Positions 12,130-24,092 of a stretch of 64,000 nt of DNA are shown here, piece after piece (within the stretch, counting starts at the first letter, position 1; the number at the start of each line of letters is the position of its first letter). This DNA is from Jaltomata sinuosa (taxonomy: Eukaryota; Streptophyta; Magnoliopsida; Solanales; Solanaceae). A program made the translations under genes and the position numbers. The stretch lies in assembly GCA_003996215.1 (NCBI GenBank), contig QJPP01007231.1, positions 186,001-250,000 on the forward strand, in the 5' to 3' direction. A model generated the notes under the pieces. That model was not told the origin of the DNA. It saw only the letters and a list, made by a program, of their open reading frames with translations, and made no database searches.

Positions 12130-14335
12130 TGTAACACCCCGTGCATGTATCCAGCTATCTAAGTTAGAAACTTCAGAAATTTCCCATGATTCAGGGTCTA
12201 CGAGTCCAACCACGAGTCGTGGTTGGAACCACGGTTCGTGCAAGGCACTCATGGAATCAAGGATGTAGACAGTCATGATCCACGAGTCCAGTCTACGGTA
12301 TGTGGTTTGAATAACAGAGTTGTCATGTTGACTCGTGGAAAGTATTCAGAGGGATGACATTTCCCAAATTCCCTTCAGGAACTACGAGTCAAGTCTATGA
12401 CTCGTCATTCAAACGATGAGACGTAGTCTTGAGTCGTGGTTTGACCGAGTCAGCCTAGCAATGTGAGTTCTACGACTCCATTCAATGAATCGTGATCCAT
12501 TCCATGGGTCCGTCCTATTGACCCATAGAAATGGATCTGCAGCCCAAGCTTCCAGCCTGAGTTCTACAAATGGCAAACAACGACTTGTCGTTCAGATCAC
12601 GACTCGTAGACTAAGTCGTGGTCACTTTAAGTTGACCATTTTCCAGTTTTTTCCCCATTAAATCCCAGGGTCATTTTGGTCATTTCCCACCCTATTATGT
12701 ATTAAATGAAGTTGTTTTAACTACTTTTAGAAGGGTTTTCACCCATATTACCCTAAGTTCATCCCAAGTTCCTCATTCTCCTCCAAAAAAAGAAAATCCC
12801 TCTTCAAGCTCAAGTCTCCAAGCTCCAAGTCAAGTCTCCAAATCTTTTCCATTGAAGTGGGTAGTCTTCACCTAATGTATGTGGGTCTTTAGAAATGGGT
12901 TTCTTCCACCCTTGTGCCCGAAATCCCCAACGCATGAATTTGAATTATGAAGTTATAAAACTAGGGTTTTGAACCAAAATAGGGGAAAGTTTATAAAATC
13001 AGTTTCTATTTTTAAATTCATGGTTTCTTATCGATTATTCAGGATTTAATTATGATTATTTCATTGATTTTGAAAGACCAAGCATGAAAGTAGATTTCTA
13101 GCATGAACCCATGAATTTACATGTTTTCAAGAGAAAAGTAGCATGATTAGCTATCATGGAACTTATAATCTTATAAAACTGCATGTATGATTCTTCAAGT
13201 ATGAATTTGGTATGAAAAGCATGTTTTGAGTTATGGCTAAGCTAAGCCTTCAGATTATGACTTTGAATTGCATAGCATCAGATATGTCTTTTGCTTTTCA
13301 AAATAGCTTTGCCATTAGATATGTCATTGGTTTTTAATTAGCTTTGGCATTAGATATGTCATTGGTTTTGAATAGCTTTGGCATCAGATAGGTCATTGGT
13401 ATTATATGAGCTATATGTATATTTTTGGGAGTAGTATTAGCACCAAGTTGGATGGGTGAGAGTACTCATGAGTCCCAGAACTACGTTGCCCCAGTAGGTT
13501 AAGTCCCGTGCTAGGCATCAGTTTTAGGTGATCACGTTACAGCCATGCCTTTGTACCCCTGGAAAGGTACATTGGGTCCTCTCGATGAGGCGTATACATC
13601 AAATTCCATTTAGATCACATGGTCTATGTCGGTTAGAGAACCTCCCATAGAAACAGTTTATGCTTTAAAAATGTATTAGCTCTTTGCTTTTAGATTTCAG
13701 ACTTACTACTTATGATTATGTTTTTAGCTTATGATATTGCATTGAGTCATTACATTATAGATTTTACTATTACCATATGATTTCAGCTTCAAGGATGATT
13801 TAAACATGTTTTATCACAAATTATACATGATCTCAGTTTGAAACAGGCTTTTAAGTATATTTTTATCATGACATATGCATATCCCACATACTCGGTACAT
13901 TCTATAGAACTGACGCATATATTGCGCTGCATCATTTGATAATGCAGATTCAGGTATTCCTTCTCAGACCCGTGGCTAGAGCTTCCAGGCCACTTTCTGT
14001 CAGCTGTTGGTGAGTCCTCTTAGATCGAGGACTAGTTATGTTCTTAGTCTGTGTTAGCTATTATATTTTTTCCGCACTTCGAGTTAGCTAGGGTCTTGTC
14101 CTAGAAACTCTTTATGTCATGTAGAGGCTTTTCAGACATAGATAGTGTTCGAGTCTCTTTTTGGATTTTATGTTTCTAATTGACTTGATTACCTATGTAT
14201 ATGATTCCAGATTTATCTATTATGTTTCTGCTTACCTTTTGTTATGCTTGAGAATTCTATGACCAAGGGTTAGCTTGAGGCACTTGTGGTCCCAAGTCCC
14301 ATGTTACGTCTAGAGGGTAACCTCGGTGCGTAACA
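12130..14335 (+). repeat. J: 3' LTR
   Basis: 2206 bp, starting TGTAACACCCC and ending GCGTAACA. It carries the same 21-bp palindrome as the 5' LTR at 12206-12226 and three units of the 35-bp repeat (13304, 13339, 13373) instead of four. Confidence 0.95.
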
Positions 14336-16456
14336 ACACAGATGAACCATAGGCTTGACCTTCATAAAAAATTTCACTAATGTAGAGTCACCAATCTTGG
14401 AATCACTAAGAACATGTGGAAAAAGTTGTAGGCTAGGGTAAGGTGAGGATTTCATTTTAGCTTAAGAGACTAAACATCCCTAACGCTATCATAAACAATC
14501 AAATGCACTCGCTCACATCTTTTGATTCACATTACCTTATTGTTCCCTCTCACAATCCTAATTTGTCTCCTTCACAATATTTATATCAAGCACCTTTTCT
14601 TTTTCTCATGAGGTAACACCACCCAATCTTTACTTTCTTTCATTAAATCAATTACTTCTTAAGATAAGCATTGGGTGCTACCTCACTCTTTGAGTGAAAT
14701 TTCTCCTTCTATTATCACAATATATACACCTCCAAACTTAGTCGTTTGCCTACATCACAATGTCTTTTAATCCCTCATATCCCCCCCCCCCCCCGCAAAA
14801 CTTAGGCTTTTTGCTTACTCTTTGCTTTCTAGCCATTAGAGAGGAACGAGTGCCAATATTGAGGATTCAAGAAGGTTAAGGTGTGTAACATGGGTTCCAA
14901 GTAGGGTTAACTAGGATTAATGTTGAGGGAAGGACTTTTGGGTAAATTAACTTGTCCAAAGAGGGCCTAAGGTCATTTTCCAAGCTAGGTAATGTCTAGG
15001 ATTTGCCTTGAATAACATTTGGGGAAAGTTCTAGACAATACACATCCACAAGAATGAAGTAAAACCTTACCATACAAGGAATCACAACACAAAAAATTCA
15101 CAACTACTCTCAAAAATCAATTGGGACAAATGACTTTTGACAAGCTCTTTCGAGTTCTACACACTCATTTGTGAATCAATCAAGCCAAATGGAGAATGTG
15201 CAAGTCATGACAAGAGAATGCTTTAGCAAAAATTACTTTCCCCTATTTTCTTCAATTTGCAAATTCTTTGCCAAGAATTTTTTTGGTGGGCCCATTTCGA
15301 TACAAGCAACATACAGACTCAATTAAATACTAAGACTTGGCATTTTCACTTAAGAAAATTGCCTTTCAATCTATCATAGGGAAATGTCAACCTGGTTCGA
15401 CACAAAAAATAAATAAAAGAAAATATTTTCTCCTTGGGAAAGAACCATGGTATGAAGAAAACCCTCGGAATTTATTCAACTAGCTACTAAACACAAAGGC
15501 AATGTTTGAGTTATACGCTCATGGATCAGTGGAGAACGAGTCTTGGCGTAGGCACTAAGTACATTTACAAAGGACGGGTTGTGAAACAATTTATCTTGTA
15601 GGACTAACCCAGTAATATGGCAACTTACATTCACATAATTATAAGCATCAAGCCCAACAAGGGTGCAATATCAAGCATCATATTAAGCATAATGGAAATT
15701 ATACAACCCTCAAACTTAAATGAAGCATTGCCCCCAATGCACAACAATTAAAAGAAGTCAAGAATTAGAACTACTCCTTGATATATAGCATTTGATGGAG
15801 AGTGAGAATCTTAAGCAGGCAAGGGTGAAACACAGATGTGGACGTAGATTGCAGTGGAGATGGTTATAATTACCAGTGATCTACCTCATTGTCTGCAAAC
15901 TGACATGCATGGCATGGATTGGGGGTTGCATTTTACCTACGGCATCGCAGATCATAGTGAAAATTAGCTTAAGTGTCATTGATCTATTTTTGCTATGCAA
16001 AATGGCATGTATTTTGCAGATTATGGCATGCGATGTGCAGGTCACGGTGCATGTAAGCTCCAAAATTCCATCAAAATGCTAGTACTCCACTTCCCACTTG
16101 AAAAGTAAGGTGCATTGTGCAAATTAAGGCATGCATTACGCATGATTAGTCCCATATGAACCCTCATTTTTGGTCAAAAATGGCAGTGATTTGCCTCCCT
16201 AGTGTGTGGCGTAGAACCACACCTACGAATATAGGTAAGTTTGCATGTGACCACCGAGGATGAAGGTGGTTCTATCCAAAAGAGGTAATTTTCATACGAG
16301 GCGCGATTCTCAAGGTGCATTGCGCCTATTGCCACATAGGAGTACATTTTTCCTTCTAAGCACTCCAATGATACCTAAATGATCTCCTACCTAAAAATCA
16401 ACAAAAATGATAGAACAGTAAAGAAAGAAAAGAAAAATATCAAAGATAAGATGAAC
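14336..16456 (-). other. A: non-coding 3' interior, second part
   Basis: Continuation of A after J, homologous to E at about 41,140-42,700. I find no credible gene. It holds a C-run at 14781-14794, two extra polypurine-like sites (14726-14740 and around 14781-14804), a TTAAGAAAA motif at 15340-15386, the GCATTG-CCCC-CAATGC hairpin at 15725-15740 and, at 15840-16340, a patch of TGCATG/TGCGC-like words resembling those in E's LTR. Unlike E and M there is no second ORF here. Confidence 0.75.
15725..15740 (-). other. A: CATTG-N4-CAATG hairpin
   Basis: Perfect 6-bp arms GCATTG and CAATGC around a 4-base loop. The same hairpin lies downstream of the last ORF in E, M and G. Confidence 0.8.
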
Positions 16457-16505
16457 GCTTGGGTTGCCTCCTAAGAAGCACTTGTTTTAACATCATATCT
16501 CGACA
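16457..16505 (-). other. A: post-pol conserved motif
   Basis: On the minus strand it reads GATGTTAAAACAAGTGCTTC and then TTAGGAGGCAACCCAAGC. It follows the integrase end directly and is the counterpart of motifs at 2869, 22908, 35644 and 45297. Confidence 0.75.
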
Positions 16506-17690
16506 GGGGTACCTCACAACCATGGTTAATCGAGGTAAGTCACTCCTATGAAAGTGACTTCTTCTAGAACACCAAAGTATTGCTTGACTCACTTTACATT
16601 TCACTTTAAATTTTGATCCATTTTCAGCTTCTAGTTCAATTGCTCCATTTGCAAGGGTTGGGATACTTTGAAAGGGCCATACCACTTGGACTTTAGCTTG
16701 CCTAGGAAAAGACAAAGCCTAGAGTTAAGTACAAGCACCCAATTGTTGGGAGAGAATTCTTGCTTCAATATTTTCTGATCATGAAAGTGCTTCATTTAAG
16801 CTTTATAGATAGAAGCGCTCTCATAGGCCCGCATATGGAAATCATCAATTTTGTTGAGATCTTCAACCCGGGCATGAGAAGCCTTTTCCCAATTTATGTT
16901 CAGCCTTTTTAAAGCCCATATGGCCTTATGTTCCAACTCCACAGAAAGATGACAAGCTTTACCAAACACCATTTGGTATGGAGATATGCCGATGGGGATT
17001 TTGTAGGTACATCTATAGGCCCACAATGCATCATTCAACTTCCGTGACCAATCCATTCTATTAGCGTTCACTGTTTTTGTGAGAATGGAATTGATCTCCC
17101 TATTGGATATATTAACCTGACCGCTTATTTATGGGTGATATAGAGTAGTGACATTATGCTTGATGCCATACTTCTCAAGCAAAGCACTAAGAAACCAGTT
17201 ACAAAAGTGGGATCCTCCATCACTAATGATAGCAAGGGGTTCCAAATTGAGAGAAGATGTGCTTTTTAGAAATGTTGTGACACTCTTCCCTTCGTTGTTG
17301 GGTAAAGCCACTGCTTTTATCCATTTGGACACATAGTCTACAACCATGAGGATGTAGCTATTTCCATAAGAGATTACAAAGGGTCCCATGAAATCTATTC
17401 CCCAAACATTGAATAATTCAACTTCCAAATTGGGAAATTCCCCCCTCACATTGGCATTGGTCACAATGCTTTACTAGATCATGAGCATCCTGATAGAGAG
17501 TTGTCCAATAAAACCCATTTTGCAACACCTTTGAGGTTGTTCACATGCAACCATGATCCAATCGGTGATGACTGGCAAGCTTCCAAAATGGGCATCATTT
17601 CCACTTTGAGAATACATATTCAAATCATACCATCAGCGCAAATCTGGAAAAGATAAGGCTCATCTCAATAGAATTTTCGGACTTCCTGTA
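16500..17690 (-). pseudogene. A: integrase
   Basis: Core motifs are WGIDFMGPF (near 17405-17380), IISDGGSHF (near 17230-17200) and NREI followed by [11 protein letters not shown] (about 17105-17035), so all three acidic residues are present. RLNINW lies near 16900 and the C-terminal KLKSKWYGPF segment near 16700-16665. Stops and frame changes occur between the zinc-finger part (17640-17470), the core and the C-terminus. It is followed by the post-pol motif rather than a chromodomain, as expected for Athila. Confidence 0.88.
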
Positions 17691-19452
17691 GAAACTTTTT
17701 CTTCTGATAGAGGGTCAGACCTTCTTGTATTACATCACTTGCTAAGAAATTAGTAGAATTTGTGAACCAAGGTATAAGATCATGAGATGCAGCTAAGATG
17801 TGTTCATGGGGGAATGCATCATTTATTTCAAGTTCCCCCATAGGTCTTCCTTCCTCTTCCAATCTAGATAGATGGCTAGCCACTTGATTTTCACACCCTC
17901 TTCGGTCTTTCACTTCAAAGTCAAATTCTTGCAGTAATAGAACCCATCATATAATCCTTGGCTTGGCATCCTTCTTAGCTATCAAATATCTAATAGAAGC
18001 ATGGTTTGTGTTTACCACTACTTTGGTCCCCAACAAGTATGCTCAAAACATTTCATATGCAAACACAACTGCAAGAAATTCTTGTTTGGGAGGAATGCTT
18101 TTTTGCAACTCTCATCAAAATTGAACTTAGCATCCTTCTCTAGTAATTTGCACAAAGGATAGGCCACTTTAGATAAATCTTTGATAAATCTCCTATAAAA
18201 GCCAGCGTGACCCAAAAAGCTTCACACCCCTTTAATCATTTTTGGAGGAGGTAGCTTAAAAATGACCTCAATTTTTGCTTGGTCTATTTCAATTCCATTT
18301 TTGAATATTTTGTGGCCTAAAATAATTCCCTCTTTCACTATGAAGTGACATTCTTTCCAATTTAGGACCAAATTAGTCTCTTCACATCATTTAAGCACGT
18401 CCTTCAAATCGGATAAACAATCTTCAAATGCATCTCCCACAATGGAGAAATCATCCATGAAAATTTCCATGGTGTCTTCTACCATATCCAAGATGATTGA
18501 CATCATACATCACTGAAAAGTAGCCAGAGCATTGCAAAGCCAAAACAACATTCTCTTGAATGTAAAGGTTTCATATGTTAGCGAATGTTGTTTTTTCTTG
18601 GTCTTCAGGGGCAATTAAGATTTGATTATATCTTGAGTATCCATCAAGGAAACAATAATATTTGTGCCCCGCTAGTCAATCAAGCATTTGGTCCATAAAT
18701 GGGAGAGGGAAATGGTCCTTTTCTATCCATGCATTCAACTTCCTATAATCCATACAAATCCTCTATCCAGTCACCGATTTGAGGGTTATTATTTCATCCT
18801 TTTCATTAGGCACAACAATGATTCCTCCTTTCTTGGGTACGCATTGGACTGGACTTACCCACGTACTGTCATATATTGGAAATATGACCCCCACATCCAA
18901 CCATTTAATAATTTCCTTTCTTACCACCTCTTGCATGGATGGGTTTAGTCTTCTTTGGTGCTCACATTGATGGTGTACAATCCTCTTGGAGGTTAATCTT
19001 GTGTGTACATATACCTAGAGGTATACCAAATATATTGGCAATGGTCTAACCAAGTGCTCGAATATGCTTCTTTAGAATACCAAACAAAGCTACTACTTGC
19101 CCATCTTCTAACTTATTGGAGATAATTATCGATAAGGTTTCATTGGTACCTAAGTATGCGTACTTTAAGTGCGATGGTAGGGGCTTGAGTTCTAACACCG
19201 GATGTTTAACAATTGAGGGTTGGATGGGGGAGTTTGTCAGTTCTTTAGATCAAGATCAAGTTTCTTTGGAGGATAAAAATAAGATCCCATTCCCACCAAG
19301 GCACTACACGTTTCCTCATACTCCTCAATCTCCTCGCAATCATGGATCAACAAAACATCCTCCAATGCTTCTTCTATAAATCTTTCTTCTGATTGTAGCT
19401 CGATGCTCTCTTCAATCTTATAAATTGTGAATACCATTTGGAGGTCATTTGC
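17691..19452 (-). pseudogene. A: reverse transcriptase and RNase H
   Basis: RT carries FMDDFS (near 18465-18448) as its Asp-Asp motif and GHAGFYRRFIKDLSKVAYPLCKLL (segments within 18210-18140). RNase H carries [29 protein letters not shown] and ASHLSRLEEE (about 17985-17850), a hallmark of the Athila lineage. Numerous stops, for example just after the RT thumb, show decay. Confidence 0.87.
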
Positions 19453-20040
19453 CTACTTCATGGATCTATATACATCAAAAAATTTCTTTTTATCGTTCAT
19501 TGAGAACTTAAGTTCCCCTAATTTCACGTTAATCAAGGTGTGCCCCATGGTTAAATAATGCTTCCCTAGTATGATTGGTATTTCAAAACCACCGGTACAA
19601 TCAAGTATCACAAAATCTATCAGAAACACAAGCCGGTCCACTTTTACTAATATGTCATGAAAAAATCCAACAGGGTACTTCATTGTACGATCTGCCATAA
19701 GAACTTTCATTTTTGTAATGGCAGGAGGACCGATTTCCAACAATTTGGAGGTGGAAAGAGACATCAAATTTATACTCGAGCTTTCATCAAACATAATCTT
19801 CGCTGACTTATGCAACCTATTTGCACCACATATGGTAAAAACACCCCGATTATCTGAGTTAACAACAAAATTATTTGTCATTATGGCGCTACCTTGAGGG
19901 TACATGTGGACTACTCCACGCTGCATGAAGTTGTTCCTGGTACACATTTCTTTCACAAATTTATCATAATCGGCAATTTGAGTGAGGGCATCTTTCAGAG
20001 GAACATTGATTGAGATTTTATTCAACATGGACTAAAATCC
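19453..20040 (-). pseudogene. A: retropepsin-like protease
   Basis: An open stretch of 191 codons (ATG at 20028) holds the protease region: KISINVPLKDAL, then the active-site segment FDESSSINLM, VLMADRTMKYPVGF, FVILD and IPIILGKHYL. In G the active-site segment is CDLGASINLM, so A has Glu-Ser in place of Leu-Gly next to the retained catalytic Asp. That substitution would probably inactivate it even where the frame is open. Confidence 0.85.
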
Positions 20041-21422
20041 TCGAGATTGCTCCTCTTCTTTCCTTCGTATTAGGCATTATTGGAAAAGAGGGGGGACATT
20101 TAGTAAAGGGCTTGTAAACCTTGGGAATCTTATTCCTTTGGTCTTGTTTTTTCTCAACACCTTTACCGATGGCTCTTTTGCCCCTAGGATTGTTTTTTGC
20201 ATAACTTTTATCATCCATAGATCTTGATTGGGTCTCTTCAACAAAAACCTCCTTACCTCTTTTGTCTTCCTCATACTCAATTTGAGAAGTGAGCTAAATC
20301 ATTCTTTTTTCAAAAAGTTTGATAGCGACAGAGTGAGACCTCACAGTTTGTGCAAGAGTCCCAAGTTCACATCATGGCTTGCGGACTCCCATATTAGTTG
20401 ATTCCACTTTCTCTACTACACTCTCAAGCATGATTTCCACTCTTGAGGTGACAACTCCTTAGTTCTGACCTTGATTCCCATGCTCTTGTCTCAATGAACT
20501 TTGACTCACTCTTTGAAGATTTACATAGGAACCCATATCATGATTTTCAATAACTAAAGCTTCTGGATCATTAAGGTAATAGATCTTATCATCCACTAAC
20601 TCTTCAGCTCCACTAATGCTAATGGCATTTACACTCTCCATCTTTTGTTTAATCACATTATTAGTCATAAATTCAAGGAGGTTTTGGATGGTTGTTAGCT
20701 CTTTATCCCTTCATGCATCATTTTTCATCAACTCATCAAGCATATTAGCAGAGGTAGCACCCATTGCCCCTTCGACTCCCCAAGCAGTCCAATCATGATT
20801 TATTTTAGCTACCCTCTTAAGTAACACCATAGCAAACTCGAATGTTTTGTCCATTAAAGCGCCTCCAGCCATAGTTTTGATAATGGTCTTGTTTGAAGAG
20901 TCCAAAGAAATGTAGAAGTGTTGGAGAAGGACGCCATTCCGAAGGCCGTGGGTCAGGCATTTTTCCAATTTTCTCTTAAATCTTTCCCAAGTCTCATGGT
21001 GTGGTTCACCATGAAGTTGTTCAAATATAGTGATTTCATCCCTCAATTGTAGCATTTGACTAAGGGGAAATAATCTATCAAAGAATGCGGCAAGCATTTC
21101 ATCCCATGTAGATATTGTGCCTATGGGTATCTCTTCAAACTAAATAGTAGCTTCTCCCGTGAGAGAGAAGGGAAATAAGCGCAACCAAACAGATTCTTAA
21201 GTGATATTGCCTATAGCAAATGGTTGAATACTTCCATGAAATTCCTTATGTGCCGGTGGACATCTGCATAATGTAGTCCTCCGAATAAAGTGCAATAAAT
21301 AGAGCATTAGGCTAGTAACTTGGAACGTTGCTTACCCTACTGCATGAGGAAAGCGAATAGAACCTTTGCACATCTTCATCCATATGGTTACCAACACTAG
21401 CATAAGTGCTAGCGTGGCTCAT
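20041..21422 (-). pseudogene. A: gag
   Basis: Probable start ATG at 21422 (MSHASTYASVGNH), about 100 bases after the primer site. The gag domain is seen from 21097 leftward: LFPLSQMLQLRDEITIF, HHETWERFKRKLEKCLTHGL and LKRVAKINHDW. G's intact gag has matching LRDEISNF, LHETWLRFKKKLTQCPNH and LDRLAKTNRAW. No zinc knuckle, as usual in Athila. Stops and frameshifts before 21100 and after 20711. Confidence 0.85.
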
Positions 21423-21522
21423 GCTTCCTACTCATAGCAACAAAAACAACAAAAACATAAAAGTGAACAAATGATCAACAAAAGTGAATCAATAGACAAT
21501 AAAATGGAAAATCAAAAACCAA

Positions 21523-21540
21523 TCCCCGGTAATGGTACCA
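21523..21540 (-). promoter_or_regulatory. A: primer binding site (tRNA-Asp, degenerate)
   Basis: Plus-strand TCCCCGGTAATGGTACCA is a mutated form of TCCCCGGCAACGGCGCCA, the 3' end of plant tRNA-Asp. E (46795-46811) and G (63983-64000) keep better copies. Confidence 0.8.
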
Positions 21541-21548
21541 TTTCTTAT

Positions 21549-22860
21549 GATGTTCAAAGGTAAAGTTGGGAGAAAAGGTTTGGGAAATCACAATTCAAGA
21601 TGTAACAAAAAGAGAATGTAAACACAAATGATTTGATCAAGAGTTGGAAGATTAGGGGTGTTCTTCTGATGGGCTCTTACAATGAGAGAAGGGTTGATTA
21701 TTCAAGAAAACGTTCAATTATTAGCATGGGTAGCTTGGTTTAAGCTATACTTAGTAGGTTTTTAATCTACTAGGTATATTTACTAGGGTCTTTTTCAAGC
21801 CCCATATTTTGACATCACACCAACCAATTTTTGCTTAGGTGAGTCAAACTATCTCTAGATTTGGCTCTTAGATGGGAATTTTCCTATAATCAAGCTATTT
21901 CTAGCCTTAATTTATAGCGAAAATCCCAAATCCCCACTATTGAACTCTTACCCAATTTATGAACTTCTTCTTCAAGCAAGCACACAATTAGTAAGCTAAA
22001 TCATTTTTTGCAACCATTCATTTTATAATTAAAACATGAAGAATTCAATAAACCTTTACTTAATAATATATTTTATAAATATAAATAATCAACACTCATT
22101 CCCAAATTCAAACACTCATCATACACACACCTCTAGAATTGAGTTTAGCTACTCATATTTAAGGAATAAGAGAAGATACCAATTGAATTTTTCATAATTC
22201 CATTCATTCTACAAGCTAAATTCAAATTCCAAGCTCCAAATTATTTACAATGGTGTTTTCAGTAGAAAAGAAGAAGAGAAAATTGTACTCTATCCACTAT
22301 ATTCCTTGGAAAGTAAAAAACTATTGTATATTTTTGTACAGGTCCCAAGAAAGGTTTTGGAACCTTCCCAATTACGTTACACACAATTCAACAAAATTTT
22401 CCTTTGGGGCATATGCAAAACAAGGGGAAAAGGCACTTGCGGCCGCCCCTTAAGACCTGCAGCTTGCAAGTGCGCAATCTTTCAGGCAGTGTTATCTAAG
22501 TACTTGTGATGTCTTGTGCAAAGGAAGGGGTGATCACCTTTGCCATTATGTGGCTTGCATGTGGATGATTGCTCAAGCAGTGTCTAAACTCTCGTGTGCA
22601 TAGGCACCTGTGAAACACAGGTCCTCTCTTGTTTCTCTCATGTCTCTTCACCCATCTTAGCAGATCCTTGCCCTTCGAATCATCTATGTACTTTAGATCT
22701 CATTTTAAGCTCTTTTGGTTCAAATTCTTTTCTTCCTTCAATTGACTAAGAGTACCTTCATTCAAGACAATAAAGGCAATAGGTACCACTAAATCGCATA
22801 AAAATCTGGCAATAATTCATGATTAAAGGCTCAATAAGTTGGTATATTACCAACATATCA
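21549..22860 (-). repeat. A: 5' LTR
   Basis: Aligns with 3080-4385 of the 3' LTR, from the AAAGTTGGG(G/A)GAAAAG block to the final ATATCA. About 130 bases at the primer-site end (matching 2946-3080) are missing. GC-rich patch at about 22,430-22,620. Confidence 0.85.
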
Positions 22861-22907
22861 GCAACCCAGGAGGAAACTTGATGAAGTCTGAGTAGTCAAG
22901 TGACCTG

Positions 22908-22953
22908 CGTCATGTTGTGATGTTAAATCAGGCGCTGCTTGGGTGGCAACCCA
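22908..22953 (+). other. M: first post-pol conserved motif
   Basis: GTTGTGATGTTAAATCAGGC followed by TTGGGTGGCAACCCAA, which can fold as a 5-bp stem TTGGG/CCCAA with a 6-base loop. It starts 17 bases after the pol stop. Confidence 0.8.
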
Positions 22954-24092
22954 AGGCTAACATTTGCTAGATGTACAGGAACAAGTGAAGGAAAGGCACT
23001 GGAAAAGAGATAATCAAAAAAAGGGTTAAGTGAGGATCCACAAGAAAGGTTCATGAATCATGGTTTAAGCCATAAGCCATGGACCCCACTCATGGAAACT
23101 TAAGGTAAAATGACTGTCTTTCGAGCAAAGTCTATGAGCAAGGTCCATGGTTTAAACCACGAGCCATGGTCCATGGTCATAGAAATCAGACAAAATGATT
23201 ATTGGCAGGACTTGTTGCATGAGCCTTTTCCATGACCCGTGGTTCAATCTATGATTCATGAACATTGCTCGTGGAACTCAGGTAAGTTCTTTTGCAAACA
23301 TTTTACATGACTCGTACCCAACCTGACCTGTGACTCCAATTTCATTTAAAACCCTTAAATTTTGGTTTATTTCCTTCCATGTTTGAACCAATCATCTTCC
23401 CTCAAACAGAAAAACTCCCTCCACTTATCCTATTCCTATTCAAACACCAAAATTCAAAAATTCCAATCCTAATCATCCCTCAACTTCTCCTAAAAAACTG
23501 AAACCATTCATTTTCTTCACCATCAGTGCCGACAAGAACAAAACATTGACATAATCTGGAGGTGGATCGAAGTTGTGGATTAATTCCTCAAGTTTTTACT
23601 CAAGTTTCCTCCACTATTCAAAGTTATCAATTAAGATTCTAACCTTTTTTGAATTTTTGGTTGAAACACTTGTCCTAAGGTTGACCTTGTGTGAAATTGA
23701 TGTTTAAGACCCCATAGGATGATAGTTTTGAGTAAATGCAAAGCATCTGATAACATTATGTGTGTTATTAGTGTGATTTTGATGAAACTCATGAGCAAAA
23801 ATGTAAAAATTTGGTTGTCTACTATAACAGTGACTAAGGAGCAGTCCACAAGCCATTGTTAATTCCACAGACCATGGATAGCACTTGTAGAAATTAGGTC
23901 AGAGGCATGAAGGTTTGGTCTACTTCCACGAGGGTCATCCACGAACCGTTGATGGCCTCTGTGGAACTCAAACCTATAAACCAATAGTCTGTTCTTGTGA
24001 TCCATGAGGGATTTTCACGAGCCATTGCTCATTTCACTAGCCGGGGATCCCACTAGTGGATCCCTAATTCTCATAATTTTAGAAAAAAAATA
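22954..24092 (+). other. M: spacer between pol and the post-pol ORF, rich in CCATGAGCCATGG-like words
   Basis: No gene seen. Between about 23,035 and 23,330 and again at 23,845-24,060 the sequence repeatedly uses CCATGG/CCACGAG/CCGTGG-like near-palindromes (for example CCATGACCCGTGG near 23,232), resembling the cluster in M's own LTR at 37,320-37,640. The stretch between these is plain AT-rich DNA. Confidence 0.6.

Larger units (their letters stand above)
4895..14335 (+). mobile_element. J: Del/Tekay-type chromovirus, complete structure, degenerate genes
   Basis: Both LTRs (4895-7137 and 12130-14335), a tRNA-iMet primer site, gag, protease, RT, RNase H, integrase, chromodomain remnant and polypurine tract are present in that order. 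Flanking 5-mers are GCACA (4890-4894) and ACACA (14336-14340), a target duplication with one change. It sits inside A: joining the two flanks gives a sequence matching the uninterrupted homologous site in E near 41,115-41,150. Many in-frame stops show it is dead. Confidence 0.93.
2946..22860 (-). mobile_element. A: Athila-type Ty3/gypsy element with pol, interrupted by J
   Basis: In element orientation (right to left) the order is 5' LTR (21549-22860), tRNA-Asp primer site (about 21523-21540), gag, protease, RT, RNase H, integrase, long non-coding 3' interior, polypurine tract and 3' LTR (2946-4385). The chromovirus J lies inside the 3' interior at 4895-14335. Coding parts are full of stops. 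The 5' LTR lacks about 130 bp at its primer-site end relative to the 3' LTR. Possible 5-bp target duplication GGAGG lies at 2941-2945 and 22869-22873, the right copy offset by 8 bases from the apparent LTR end. Confidence 0.85.

Noticed and set aside
14781..14794. Poly-C run as a possible assembly artefact or regulatory tract
   Set aside because: The matching place in E (41572-41582) also has a C-run next to AAACTTAG, so it is a real feature of the polypurine-like site, expanded by slippage.
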